Numbered from the stretch's first letter, positions 7,706-16,298 are shown. The stretch is DNA of 64,000 nt from Sphingorhabdus lutea (GCF_001889025.1 NZ_CP018154.1:1168501-1232500); one strand, 5' to 3'. Numbers and translations are program-made. Notes: generated from the sequence alone by a model not told the origin.

Positions 7706-9556
7706 ATGACTGCCATGCATCCAATAGTCGCCAAGGTAACCGACCGCATCATTAAACGGTCAAGCGAAAGCCGCCAAGCATATCTTAACATGATTGACCG
7801 CGCCCGTGAAGCGGGGGTTAATCGGCCCTCCTTATCATGTGGTAATTTGGCCCATGGTTTTGCCGCCAGCGGTGATGATAAAACCGCGATACGCGGCGGT
7901 AAGGCGTTAAATATTGGTATCATCACAGCATATAATGATATGTTGTCGGCGCACCAACCCTATGGCCGATATCCCGAACAGATAAAGATTTTTGCCCGTG
8001 AAAAGGGCGCAACCGCACAGGTAGCGGGCGGCGTTCCTGCCATGTGTGACGGGGTGACGCAGGGGCAGGATAGTATGGAATTATCGCTGTTCAGCCGCGA
8101 TGTCATTGCCATGTCGGCGGCCGTGGGGTTAAGCCATGGGATGTTTGAGGGCGCATTAATGCTTGGCCTTTGCGATAAAATTGTCCCCGGCCTTGTCATT
8201 GGGGCATTAAGATTTGGGCATTTGCCAACCATTTTCATTCCCGCAGGGCCGATGCCATCGGGTTTGGCGAATAGGGAAAAACAACGCATCCGCCAATTAT
8301 ATGCCGAGGGTAAGGTCGGCAGGGAAGAATTGTTAGAGGCAGAAAGCGCATCCTATCATGGGGCGGGCACATGCACATTTTATGGCACAGCGAACAGCAA
8401 CCAAATGATGATGGAGATGATGGGCCTGCATATGCCAGGGGCCAGTTTCACCAATCCAGGATCAAAATTGCGTAGTGAATTAACCCGTTCGGCAGTGCAT
8501 AGGATGACAGAGATTAGCTGGGAAAAGGATGGCGAGAGAAATGGGGATTATCGCCCCATTGGCCGGTGCATTGATGAAAAGGCGATTGTAAACGCCATTG
8601 TCGGTTTATTGGCAACGGGCGGTTCAACCAACCATGTGCTGCATATTCCCGCCATGGCGCGCGCGGCGGGCATAAATGTGAATTGGGATGATATTGATGA
8701 GCTGTCATCCACCGTGCCCATGTTGGCGCGGGTTTACCCCAATGGCGCGGGCGATGTGAATTATTTTGCCGCCGCAGGGGGCATGCCCTTTATCATTCGT
8801 GAATTGGTGGATGCGGGATTGGCGCATGATGATATTTTAACCGTTTATGGCGATGGGTTAAGGGCAGGGGCGAAAGAACCCATGATGCGTGATGATGTCC
8901 TTCATTGGGATGAAGCGCCAGAAAATAGCGGCGATGACAGCATTCTTCGTGGCGTCGACAATCCATTTAGCGCGGATGGCGGGATGCGATTGGTAAAGGG
9001 GAATTTGGGCCGCGCCACATTTAAAAATAGCGCGGTGGCACAGGATAGATGGACGATTGAGGCTCCGGCGGCCATTTTTGACAATCAACATGATGTTGTC
9101 GATGCGTTTAAGGCTGGGCAATTGGAACGTGACGTGGTGGTTGTGGTGCGTTTTCAAGGACCATGTGCCAATGGCATGCCCGAATTGCATAAGCTAACCA
9201 CGCCATTGGGCGTGCTTCAAGAACGCGGGTTTCGGGTCGCATTGGTAACTGATGGCCGGATGTCCGGCGCATCGGGCAAAGTGCCGGCGGCCATTCATGT
9301 CAGCCCAGAGGCGGCATCGGGCGGGCCATTATCCAAATTGCGCGATGGCGATATGGTGCGTGTTTGCGCCAAGCATGGCATATTAGAAGCGTTGGTGGCT
9401 GATGATATTTGGGACGCACGCGACAATGCGCCAATGCCCGCGCCGCATGATACAGCCAATATGGGCACGGGGCGCGAAATATTTGAAATGATGCGCCGGT
9501 TTAGTGATGAAGCAGAAAAAGGCGGGTCTGCCATGTTGAATGTGGCTGGTTTATAA
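7706..9556 (+). CDS. edd: Phosphogluconate dehydratase
   Basis: The 616-residue enzyme dehydrates 6-phosphogluconate to KDPG, the defining Entner-Doudoroff step, using an iron-sulfur cluster of the IlvD/Edd family. Family segments include GVPAMCDGVTQG, ATGGSTNHVLHIPA, FQGPCANGMPELHK and TDGRMSGASGKVPAAIHVSPEA; the cysteines in the first and third are expected cluster ligands. Full length (Edd is about 600 residues). It follows the pseudo-glucokinase by 8 bases and precedes glk by 21. The aldolase that would complete the pathway (eda) is not in this window. Confidence 0.97.
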   Translation: MTAMHPIVAKVTDRIIKRSSESRQAYLNMIDRAREAGVNRPSLSCGNLAHGFAASGDDKTAIRGGKALNIGIITAYNDMLSAHQPYGRYPEQIKIFAREKGATAQVAGGVPAMCDGVTQGQDSMELSLFSRDVIAMSAAVGLSHGMFEGALMLGLCDKIVPGLVIGALRFGHLPTIFIPAGPMPSGLANREKQRIRQLYAEGKVGREELLEAESASYHGAGTCTFYGTANSNQMMMEMMGLHMPGASFTNPGSKLRSELTRSAVHRMTEISWEKDGERNGDYRPIGRCIDEKAIVNAIVGLLATGGSTNHVLHIPAMARAAGINVNWDDIDELSSTVPMLARVYPNGAGDVNYFAAAGGMPFIIRELVDAGLAHDDILTVYGDGLRAGAKEPMMRDDVLHWDEAPENSGDDSILRGVDNPFSADGGMRLVKGNLGRATFKNSAVAQDRWTIEAPAAIFDNQHDVVDAFKAGQLERDVVVVVRFQGPCANGMPELHKLTTPLGVLQERGFRVALVTDGRMSGASGKVPAAIHVSPEAASGGPLSKLRDGDMVRVCAKHGILEALVADDIWDARDNAPMPAPHDTANMGTGREIFEMMRRFSDEAEKGGSAMLNVAGL

Positions 9557-9577
9557 TTTTAATTGGGGAATGATTAG

Positions 9578-10579
9578 GTGTCTGATAATATAAGAGAAAT
9601 CGTCGTTGCGGATATTGGCGGGACGCATGCCCGCTTTGCAATTGCCACCATTGGCGGCGATGAGCCCATTAAATTGGGCCAGATTGTTACATTAAAATGT
9701 TCCAATTTTGCCAGTTTGCAAACCGCATGGCATAGTTTTGGTGAACAAATTGGCCGTGAATTGCCGCGCGCGGCGGCCATTGCATTGGCCACGCCGATAA
9801 AGGGCGATGTGTTAAAAATGACCAATAATCCATGGGTCATTCGGCCTGCCTTGGTCAAAGAGAAATTGGATGTTGATCAATTTATTTTGGTAAATGATTT
9901 TGGCGCCATTGGCCATGCGGTGCAACATGTCAGCGCCGATGATTTAACCCATTTATGTGGGCCGCAAAAAAACATGCCCGGCGATGGTATCGTTACCATT
10001 GTTGGGCCGGGCACGGGTTTGGGTGTTTCCATGTTGCTGCGCCTTGGTGAAAATAATGATTACCGCGTGGTGGAGACAGAGGCTGGGCATATTGATTTTG
10101 CGCCGCTTGATTCAATTGAGGATTTCATTTTAGCCCGCCTGCGTAAAGATTTTACCCGTGTGTCGGTGGAGCGGGTGGTTTCTGGTCCGGCGATTGTGAC
10201 CATATATAATGCATTGGCAGCATTGGAAAATAGGGCGGTGGCCGAAAGAAGTGATGTGGAAATATGGTCCGCGGCACTGGATGGCAATGATGAATTGGCA
10301 GAGGCGGCGTTGGACCGTTTTTGCATGTGCCTTGGCGCAGTGGCGGGCGATTTTGCACTGGTTCATGGCGCGTCAAATGTTGTGATTGCCGGGGGGTTGG
10401 GCCACCGTATTGCGCATAAATTAAAACAATCGGGTTTTGTCGAACGTTTCCATGCCAAGGGACGGTTTAAGGCGTTGATGGAAAATATATCGGTTGATAT
10501 TATTTCACATCCACAGCCCGGTTTATTGGGCTGTGCTGCGGCATTTCAAAAAAAATATCCAAGCACAGGGCGCAAATAA
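9578..10579 (+). CDS. glk: Glucokinase
   Basis: The 333-residue kinase phosphorylates glucose with ATP. All the motifs missing from the upstream paralogue are present: DIGGTHARFA near residue 10, VNDFGAIGHA with the catalytic Asp, GPGTGLGVS, and ETEAGHIDFAP. The start is GTG at 9578, preceded by GGGGAA at a 7-base spacing. It belongs to the Entner-Doudoroff cluster and supplies its substrate. This is the ATP-dependent Glk family of Zymomonas and Escherichia, not ROK. Confidence 0.95.
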   Translation: MSDNIREIVVADIGGTHARFAIATIGGDEPIKLGQIVTLKCSNFASLQTAWHSFGEQIGRELPRAAAIALATPIKGDVLKMTNNPWVIRPALVKEKLDVDQFILVNDFGAIGHAVQHVSADDLTHLCGPQKNMPGDGIVTIVGPGTGLGVSMLLRLGENNDYRVVETEAGHIDFAPLDSIEDFILARLRKDFTRVSVERVVSGPAIVTIYNALAALENRAVAERSDVEIWSAALDGNDELAEAALDRFCMCLGAVAGDFALVHGASNVVIAGGLGHRIAHKLKQSGFVERFHAKGRFKALMENISVDIISHPQPGLLGCAAAFQKKYPSTGRK

Positions 10580-10657
10580 AATTTATTGGCATGTTGGCAA
10601 AATATAAAGCCGCCTTTATAACGCCTCCAATATATAATATTTTTTTGGAAGTAATTT

Positions 10658-11359
10658 ATGACAGAGATTGAATGGTGGGAATTTGAAGATAAGAAAGAAT
10701 TTGTCGGCGCGATTGCAGGTGACATCAGCTTCATTATCGAAAGTGCATTGGATGCGCGGGGACAGGCCCTTGTCGCTTTTCCCGGCGGTTCGACCCCTAT
10801 TCCGGTTTATGAGGCATTGGCTGCGTCCAATATTCGGTGGAAAAATGTTACCATCATTCCAACCGATGAACGATTGGTCGCGGTGGACAATCCATTGTCC
10901 AATATTGCCAAAATCGCCAAAATATTCCTGCCGCTGGGCGCACGGGTTTTACCATTGAACAGCGATGCAGAGGATTATCATTTGGCAGGTAATGCTGCCA
11001 ATGCCCGTTTGATGGATTTACATTGGCCGCTCGATTTATGCTGGCTGGGCATGGGTGAAGATGGACATTTTGCCTCTATCTTTCCAGGCCCCGATATGGA
11101 GGCGGCGTTAAATGGCGATGCGGCGCAGCGTGCCATTGGTGTGCGGCCTGACCCTATGCCCAAGGGTGTGGAAGTCGATCGTGTAACATTGACGGCATCG
11201 GCAATATGTGAAGCAAGAACATGTTTGTTAAGCATTTCGGGCGCGGCGAAACGGTCATTATTGGAAGAGGCAATAGAGGCTGGTTCTAAATCCGATAGGC
11301 CGATTGGGCAGCTTTTCTCGAAATTAAAAGTGCCCGTTGATATTTATCATTTGGATTAA
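10658..11359 (+). CDS. pgl: 6-Phosphogluconolactonase
   Basis: The 233-residue enzyme hydrolyses 6-phosphogluconolactone to 6-phosphogluconate, between the Zwf and Edd reactions. It has the NagB/DevB-fold segments FPGGSTPIPVYEAL, PTDERLV and LGMGEDGHFASIFPG. A GGAAG ribosome site precedes the ATG. It is the last gene of the cluster, 78 bases after glk, and ends 18 bases before the convergent PilZ gene. Length is normal for the bacterial DevB-type enzyme. Confidence 0.95.
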   Translation: MTEIEWWEFEDKKEFVGAIAGDISFIIESALDARGQALVAFPGGSTPIPVYEALAASNIRWKNVTIIPTDERLVAVDNPLSNIAKIAKIFLPLGARVLPLNSDAEDYHLAGNAANARLMDLHWPLDLCWLGMGEDGHFASIFPGPDMEAALNGDAAQRAIGVRPDPMPKGVEVDRVTLTASAICEARTCLLSISGAAKRSLLEEAIEAGSKSDRPIGQLFSKLKVPVDIYHLD

Positions 11360-11377
11360 AATTTCGGTGGGCTGTTC

Positions 11378-11770
11378 TCAGCGCCTTGTTATACCATTTG
11401 ATTTTTGTGTGATACGGCGCAAATAATCAGGAATGTCTGAATTATTTTCGGCAACCGAATGGCGGGTTAATTTGGGATCAATTTGATAATCAAATGAAAT
11501 CCCAACCCGTCCTTCGGCAACCCAAGCAATTTTGCCTGGAACAACGCCAATATTGCGCAATTCAATTTCAATCATTTCGCCGCGCGCTGCCTGAATTGGC
11601 GCTTCGGCCATCATGCCGCCTTCTGAAATATTGCGTACACGGATAATACCCTCGCTCCCGCCATTAACGAAACGCAGTTTCGCCTGCAGGAACATGCTAT
11701 CACGTCCTGAAACCCTTTGACCAGCTGGAATTGTACTTGCGCCGCCAAAATTTGGTTTTTCTGGAATCAC
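11378..11770 (-). CDS. PilZ-domain protein, candidate cyclic-di-GMP receptor
   Basis: The 130-residue protein is a single PilZ domain. Both cyclic-di-GMP contact motifs are visible: RxxxR as RVSGR (about residues 20-24) and (D/N)xSxxG as NISEGG (about 49-54), followed by the GKIAWV...GISFD strands. The start is GTG at 11770 with AAGG upstream; a later ATG would cut off the RxxxR motif, so the GTG is preferred. The output partner is unknown, since the protein has no other domain. The RNA leader can fold over the ribosome site (separate entry). It lies downstream of dksA in the same direction with 188 bases between, so it probably has its own promoter. Confidence 0.88.
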   Translation of the reverse strand: MIPEKPNFGGASTIPAGQRVSGRDSMFLQAKLRFVNGGSEGIIRVRNISEGGMMAEAPIQAARGEMIEIELRNIGVVPGKIAWVAEGRVGISFDYQIDPKLTRHSVAENNSDIPDYLRRITQKSNGITRR

Positions 11771-11848
11771 TGTTAACTACCTTATATGAACAAATTTTAT
11801 GTTATCTGTTCGTTCTTATAAGGAGATATCGTAGCTAAATAGTTAACA
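11771..11848 (-). promoter_or_regulatory. Structured leader pairing with the PilZ ribosome site
   Basis: Read on the reverse strand, the 78 bases before the PilZ GTG form nested inverted repeats. TGTTAACTA pairs perfectly with TAGTTAACA, which directly precedes the start codon. CCTTATA pairs with TATAAGG, which contains the AAGG ribosome site. GAACA pairs with TGTTC around a 14-base loop. Sixteen unpaired bases bulge on the 5' side. Most pairs are A-U, which suits a thermosensor or a protein- or ligand-controlled switch. The outer repeat could instead be a DNA operator. Confidence 0.5.
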
Positions 11849-11958
11849 TTTGGGGCGAAGCACCCATATTTTTTAAGAAATTTTACATTTTGTTTTTGGC
11901 CGCATATTACAGCCGTACATAACGTTCATTTAATGAATAAATAGCAGCAAATTATATA

Positions 11959-12408
11959 TTAATTGTCGCGTGAAATACGCTCACGCCGTTCATGTTTTTC
12001 CTGTGCCTCCAATGTCATTGTGGCAATGGGGCGCGCCTTTAATCGGGCCAGAGAAATTGGCTCACCAGTGACCACACAATATCCAAATTCGCCATTTTCA
12101 ATCCGGCGAAGGGCGGCATCAATTTTTGCCACCAATTTACGTTGGCGATCACGGGTACGCAGTTCCAAACCCCAATCACTCTCGCTTGATGCGCGGTCGT
12201 TTAAATCGGCCTCTTTAATCGGGCCAACCTGTAATTGGGACAGGGTTTCTTTTGATTCGTTTAATAATTCTGTGCGCCATAAATTTAATTTATGCGCAAA
12301 AAAGGCAAGCTGCCTTTCATTCATAAATGGCTCATCTGGATGGGGGCTATACTCATCATCTAACACATAATTATTTGTATTAACGTTGCTTTTATCAGCA
12401 GAATTCAT
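11959..12408 (-). CDS. dksA: DksA/TraR-family transcription regulator, single-cysteine type
   Basis: The 149-residue protein has the DksA coiled coil (about residues 35-105, including the acidic tip region with ERQLAFF and DLNDRASSE) and the C-terminal globular signature GYCVVTGEPISLARLKARP...EAQEKHERRER. DksA binds RNA polymerase through the secondary channel and mediates the ppGpp response. Only one cysteine remains of the four in the Escherichia zinc finger; alphaproteobacterial DksA proteins are often Cys-poor in this way. The start has GGAGAGG about 10 bases upstream. Confidence 0.93.
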   Translation of the reverse strand: MNSADKSNVNTNNYVLDDEYSPHPDEPFMNERQLAFFAHKLNLWRTELLNESKETLSQLQVGPIKEADLNDRASSESDWGLELRTRDRQRKLVAKIDAALRRIENGEFGYCVVTGEPISLARLKARPIATMTLEAQEKHERRERISRDN

Positions 12409-12797
12409 ATGCTTTGAGCCTCTCCAGCATTACTATTTGTCCTAAAAAGGAAATAAGACGCCAATTTGATGTTGGTCCTATAAACATAGTAAACTATGCG
12501 CACAAGCTGTAATTGGTAATGATTCAAATAGTCGCAATAGCATGAGGGTGATTATTGAAATTTATCTGGCGATTTTTCACTTTATCGAAAGATTTGGGCT
12601 TTATGAAGTCTCACATCGGGACAGTTTTTAAAAACTAACGTCCCATATAGTCTAAAATTTCAATTTGAGACAAAAATGAAGGTTAATTTGGTTGCCGTTT
12701 TCTTAACCTTGTGGCTTGGTTAAGCCCTGTTCTGACGAAGGCGAAAATTATAAATGCCTGTTTTTATTGGTCAGGCAAAGGAAATGAGGCGAATATT
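12409..12797. other. 389-base intergenic region with four inverted repeats
   Basis: No convincing gene is seen. The region separates divergent dksA and the Ser-rich protein gene. It contains GGGAC-AGTTTTTAAAAACT-AAC-GTCCC (12618-12644), AAGGTTAA facing TTAACCTT (12679-12686 and 12703-12710), GGCTT/AAGCC (12713-12726), and TGCCTG/CAGGCA (12755-12760 and 12772-12777). The last hairpin ends 8 bases before the GAGG ribosome site of the downstream gene. These look like operator or mRNA-leader elements. I found no clear sigma-54 site. Confidence 0.4.
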
Positions 12798-14000
12798 ATG
12801 TCAGTAAAAATGGCTCTTGCGAAATTATGTGCTTGCACCTGTGGCGGCGCGTTAATTGGTGGCGGTGCGGTGCATATGAATGATGCACCTGCGCAGGTTC
12901 AAAAAATTAGCTATGCGAAGAAAAAGGTAAAGGCCCGTAAAATTGCGCGCGGCGCACCTGTTCGTAAGGCGAAACGTGTGCGTTTGGTAAAAAGAACCAC
13001 AACAACAACCGCAAGTTGTAAGCCCACCATCATTCGGGTGGCAAGTCAGGCTGCTGCGCCTGGGCCAATTGCATTGCCTCCCATTCCCTTGCCGCAACCC
13101 TATCCACGGCCAGAGGGCCGCGCCGATCTTAGCGGCGGTGGCTCTATTCCTGTCGTCATTGGCGGTTCAGGCGGATATGCCGGCGGCGGCGGCGGTTTCT
13201 TTGGCGGATTTTTCGGCGGTAGCAGCGGCGGCGGCGGCACAGTGGTTATTTCCTCTACTTCTTCGTCAACTGGCGGGATTAGCAGCTCTACCTCTTCCGG
13301 CGGTGTTTCTTCCACTGGCGGAATTAGCAGCTCTACTTCTTCGGGCAGTGTTTCTTCAACCGGTGGGATTAGCAGCTCTACTTCTTCAGGCTCTATCAGC
13401 TCATCAACGGGCGGCGTGAGCAGCTCTACTTCAACTGGCGGTGTTTCTTCGTCAACGGGCGGCGTATCATCTTCCACAGGCGGTGTAAGCAGCTCTACGG
13501 GCGGCGTGTCATCTTCAACTGGCGGCGTGTCATCTTCAACTGGCGGCGTGAGCAGCTCAAGCGGAAATGTGTCATCGTCTAGCGGAAATGTTTCCTCATC
13601 AACGGGTGGCGTGAGCAGCTCTAGCGGTAATGTATCATCGTCCAGCAGCTCATCTAGCTCGTCAAGCTCATCAAGCTCTAGCTCGTCAAGTTCATCAAGC
13701 TCTGGCGGCATGACGTCAAGCGGCATGACATCAAGCGGCAGCAGCGGTTCGTCATCATCGTCAAGCAGCAGCTCATCATCGTCAAGTGGCGGTAGCTCCA
13801 CTGGCGGCAGTTCTACTGGCGGCAGCAGCTCAAGCAGCTCTTCATCAAGCAGCAGCTCATCATCCAGCTCTTCGGGTGGATCAAGCGGCGGTTCAAATGG
13901 CGGAACTGATGTTCCTGCGCCGCCAATGGTGTTGTTATTTGGCGCGGCCGCAGCGGCATTATTTGCCCGCCGCCGCAAGGTGCAGCACGAGGCAAAATAA
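12798..14000 (+). CDS. Ser/Gly-rich repeat surface protein with PEP-CTERM-like sorting tail
   Basis: The 400-residue protein begins at ATG 12798 (GAGG 8 bases upstream). An upstream in-frame ATG at 12711 falls in a hairpin and has no ribosome site. An N-terminal hydrophobic segment (about residues 4-20) is followed by a Lys/Arg-rich stretch, a Pro-rich stretch and a Gly-rich patch. About 200 residues of TGGVSSS-type heptads and poly-Ser follow. The C-terminus reads VPAPP, then a hydrophobic helix, then ARRRK, the tripartite layout of PEP-CTERM proteins, which are cleaved by exosortase and linked to exopolysaccharide. The motif is VPAP instead of VPEP. By inference it is an exported, glycosylated surface or matrix protein. 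Closely related repeat units suggest the length varies between strains. No exosortase gene is in the window. Confidence 0.75.
   Translation: MSVKMALAKLCACTCGGALIGGGAVHMNDAPAQVQKISYAKKKVKARKIARGAPVRKAKRVRLVKRTTTTTASCKPTIIRVASQAAAPGPIALPPIPLPQPYPRPEGRADLSGGGSIPVVIGGSGGYAGGGGGFFGGFFGGSSGGGGTVVISSTSSSTGGISSSTSSGGVSSTGGISSSTSSGSVSSTGGISSSTSSGSISSSTGGVSSSTSTGGVSSSTGGVSSSTGGVSSSTGGVSSSTGGVSSSTGGVSSSSGNVSSSSGNVSSSTGGVSSSSGNVSSSSSSSSSSSSSSSSSSSSSSSGGMTSSGMTSSGSSGSSSSSSSSSSSSSGGSSTGGSSTGGSSSSSSSSSSSSSSSSSGGSSGGSNGGTDVPAPPMVLLFGAAAAALFARRRKVQHEAK
13250..13905 (+). repeat. Tandem 21-base (seven-codon) and Ser-codon repeats inside the surface protein gene
   Basis: The coding repeat follows a 7-residue period, TGGVSSS, with variants TGGISSS and SGNVSSS, then runs of TCA, TCG, TCT and AGC serine codons. 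Two consecutive units near 13503-13544 are identical over 21 bases, a sign of recent duplication. Serine codons are varied, so selection probably keeps the protein pattern while the DNA diverges. Confidence 0.85.
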
Positions 14001-14028
14001 GCTATAATATAAATTTCAGGGGGGAGAG

Positions 14029-14057
14029 AAGGGCGGTCCATCGGGTCGCCCTTTTTT
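14029..14057 (+). terminator. Rho-independent terminator after the surface protein gene
   Basis: AAGGGCG (14029-14035) pairs with CGCCCTT (14047-14053) around an 11-base loop, followed by a T run. Confidence 0.85.
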
Positions 14058-14174
14058 ATTCCTTTATACATATCAGGCAATAGGTCATATTTACATGACG
14101 AAAATTGCGGTAATTTTTACCATTTCAAATAATGAACTTGCGAAAAATATGCCAAAACGGCATAGCCCATCATT

Positions 14175-15455
14175 ATGCATGATATAAATATAATTAGAGA
14201 TAATCCGTCCCAATTTGATGCCGAATTGGCACGCCGGGGTGCAGAGCCAATTGCCGATAAAATATTGGAAATTGATCAAAAGCTTCGCGCCTTAAAGGTG
14301 CAAGTTCAAGAAATGCAGGCCAAGCGCAATGATGCGTCAAAACAAATTGGCGCGGCAATGGGCAAGGGTGATAAGGATCTGGCCGAGGCATTAAAGGCAG
14401 AAGTGGGTGAGATTAAAAATAAGCTGCCCGAATTAGAGGTCCAAGAGGGGGAGCTGAGCAGTCAGTTAAAATCCATCATGGCAGCATTGCCGAACCTGCC
14501 CGCGCAAGATGTCCCCAATGGCAGTGATGAGGCGGATAATCAGGAACTTTACCGTTGGGGTGATTTACCGTCATTTGATTTTGAACCGCGCGACCATGCC
14601 GATATTGGCCCTGCATTGGGCCTTGATTTTGAAACTGGTGCGCTGCTTTCGGGTGCGCGTTTCACCTTTATGCGCGGGGCGATGGCGCGGCTTAACCGTG
14701 CATTGGGTCAATATATGCTTGATCACCAAACGGAGCAATTTGGCTATGGCGAATGCGCCACGCCCTATATGGTTCGTGATGAGGCATTATTTGGCACCGG
14801 ACAATTGCCAAAATTTGGCGAAGATTCATTTCAAACCACCGATGGCCGTTGGTTAATTCCCACTGCGGAGGTTTCATTAACCAATAGTGTGCGGGAACAA
14901 ATTTTGGATGTGGAACAGCTTCCCATTCGCATTACCGCGCTGACCCCCTGTTTTCGTAGCGAGGCCGGATCTGCTGGCCGTGATACCAAAGGATTGATTA
15001 GGCAGCATCAATTTGAAAAGGTTGAATTGGTCAGCATAACCACGCCAGAACAAAGCGAGGATGAGCATGAGCGCATGACTGGTGCAGCGGAATCGGTATT
15101 ACAGGCATTAAAATTACCCTATCGCAAAATGCTATTATGCACCGGTGATATGGGCGCAACCGCGCGCAAAACATATGATTTAGAGGTTTGGTTGCCGGGA
15201 CAGGGGCAATATCGGGAAATTTCAAGCTGTTCCAATTGCGGCGATTTTCAGGGGCGCCGGATGAACAGCCGTTATCGCCCCGTGGGCGAAAAATCGACTA
15301 AATTTGTGCATACATTAAATGGGTCTGGTTTGGCAGTTGGGCGCACATTGGTGGCGGTGATTGAAAATTATCAACAGGCCGATGGCAGTGTCATGATTCC
15401 CGAAATATTACTGCCATATATGGGCGGTATCACCCGTTTAGAGCCAGCCGCTTAA
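14175..15455 (+). CDS. serS: Seryl-tRNA synthetase
   Basis: The 426-residue class II synthetase charges tRNA-Ser. The N-terminal coiled-coil tRNA-binding arm (about residues 25-110) is clear. Class II motifs appear as [35 protein letters not shown] (motif 2, shown here as a region) and [19 protein letters not shown] (motif 3). Full length for the family. Gene order serS-surE-M23 peptidase is common in alphaproteobacteria. No strong ribosome site is visible before the ATG. Confidence 0.97.
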   Translation: MHDINIIRDNPSQFDAELARRGAEPIADKILEIDQKLRALKVQVQEMQAKRNDASKQIGAAMGKGDKDLAEALKAEVGEIKNKLPELEVQEGELSSQLKSIMAALPNLPAQDVPNGSDEADNQELYRWGDLPSFDFEPRDHADIGPALGLDFETGALLSGARFTFMRGAMARLNRALGQYMLDHQTEQFGYGECATPYMVRDEALFGTGQLPKFGEDSFQTTDGRWLIPTAEVSLTNSVREQILDVEQLPIRITALTPCFRSEAGSAGRDTKGLIRQHQFEKVELVSITTPEQSEDEHERMTGAAESVLQALKLPYRKMLLCTGDMGATARKTYDLEVWLPGQGQYREISSCSNCGDFQGRRMNSRYRPVGEKSTKFVHTLNGSGLAVGRTLVAVIENYQQADGSVMIPEILLPYMGGITRLEPAA

Positions 15456-15483
15456 TTTTATAGACCCAATATAAACAGAAAGA

Positions 15484-16257
15484 ATGACGATGCGGATTAT
15501 GTTGACCAATGATGATGGCATAAATGCACCAGGCCTTGCCATTTTGGAAAAAATTGCAGCGCAGCTTTCCGATGATATTTGGGTCATTGCACCAGCAGAG
15601 GAGAATAGCGGCGCAGGGCATAGCCTGACCCTGACCCGCCCCATTCGTATCCGCAAACATGGTGAAAAAAGATTTTCGGTTACCGGAACGCCCACCGACA
15701 GCGTGATGTTAGGATTGGGCAAGATAATGGAGGATTTCCGACCTGATTTAATTTTATCTGGGGTTAATCGCGGGGCCAATTTGGGCGATGATATTACATA
15801 TTCCGGCACAGTCGCCGCCGCGATGGAAGGAACATTGGCGGGCGTGCGATCAATTGCGCTTAGCCAGGTTTATTCAAAGGAAAGCATTGGCGATGGGGTG
15901 TCATTTGATGCTGCGCTGCGGTTCGGAGCGGATGTGGTGAAAAAAATCATCACCCATAAATTTCCGGATCGGACCTTGGTCAATGTTAATTTTCCGCCGC
16001 TTTCACCCGATGAAGTAAAGGGCGTCAAGGTGGTACGGCAAGGCTTTCATGATTATGGACGCGCAGCAATTGTGCCGGGGCGTGATCCACGCGGATTTGA
16101 TTATTATTGGTTTGGCCTGCACGGGATGGAACATTCGCCCGATCATAATACAGATTTAGAGGCGATTGACGATGGCTATATTTCGGTCACGCCATTGCAA
16201 TTGGATTTGACGCATAATGACTCGCTTGACGCATTGTCAAAGGCTTTTCAGGGTTAA
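15484..16257 (+). CDS. surE: 5'/3'-nucleotidase SurE
   Basis: The 257-residue protein begins with the SurE metal site LTNDDGI (two consecutive Asp ligands) and contains GTPTDSV and SGVNRGANLGDDITYSGTVAAAMEG. SurE dephosphorylates nucleoside monophosphates and polyphosphate, with a role in stationary-phase survival. Two in-frame ATGs lie 6 bases apart (15484 and 15490), and the sequence does not decide between them. It lies 28 bases after serS. The pcm gene often found next to surE is not present here. Confidence 0.95.
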   Translation: MTMRIMLTNDDGINAPGLAILEKIAAQLSDDIWVIAPAEENSGAGHSLTLTRPIRIRKHGEKRFSVTGTPTDSVMLGLGKIMEDFRPDLILSGVNRGANLGDDITYSGTVAAAMEGTLAGVRSIALSQVYSKESIGDGVSFDAALRFGADVVKKIITHKFPDRTLVNVNFPPLSPDEVKGVKVVRQGFHDYGRAAIVPGRDPRGFDYYWFGLHGMEHSPDHNTDLEAIDDGYISVTPLQLDLTHNDSLDALSKAFQG

Positions 16258-16266
16258 TGCTTTTCA

Positions 16267-16298
16267 GTGTTAAGCATTTAATGTGTTAAGCATTTAAT
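16267..16298. repeat. Perfect 16-base tandem duplication
   Basis: GTGTTAAGCATTTAAT occurs twice head to tail (16267-16282 and 16283-16298), just after surE. A looser copy (GGCATTAAGC) follows. It is a two-copy tandem repeat with no spacer, so it is not CRISPR. It may be a binding site or a simple slippage product. Confidence 0.8.

Noticed and set aside
11963..12370. A 135-codon forward open frame
   Set aside because: Antisense shadow of dksA with a Ser/Arg-rich, non-protein-like sequence.
12711..12797. Longer start for the Ser-rich protein
   Set aside because: The upstream ATG lies in the GGCTT/AAGCC hairpin region without a ribosome site, and the extra 29 residues would precede the export signal.
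13250..13905. Repeat array considered as CRISPR
   Set aside because: Repeats are contiguous, coding and in phase with a 7-residue protein period; there are no unique spacers and no cas genes.
13100..14080. A 326-codon reverse-strand open frame rich in Asp, Glu, Leu and Pro
   Set aside because: It is the complement of the Ser/Gly repeat gene, whose varied Ser codons give few stops on the other strand. It has no ribosome site or recognisable domain, and the forward gene has a signal and sorting tail.
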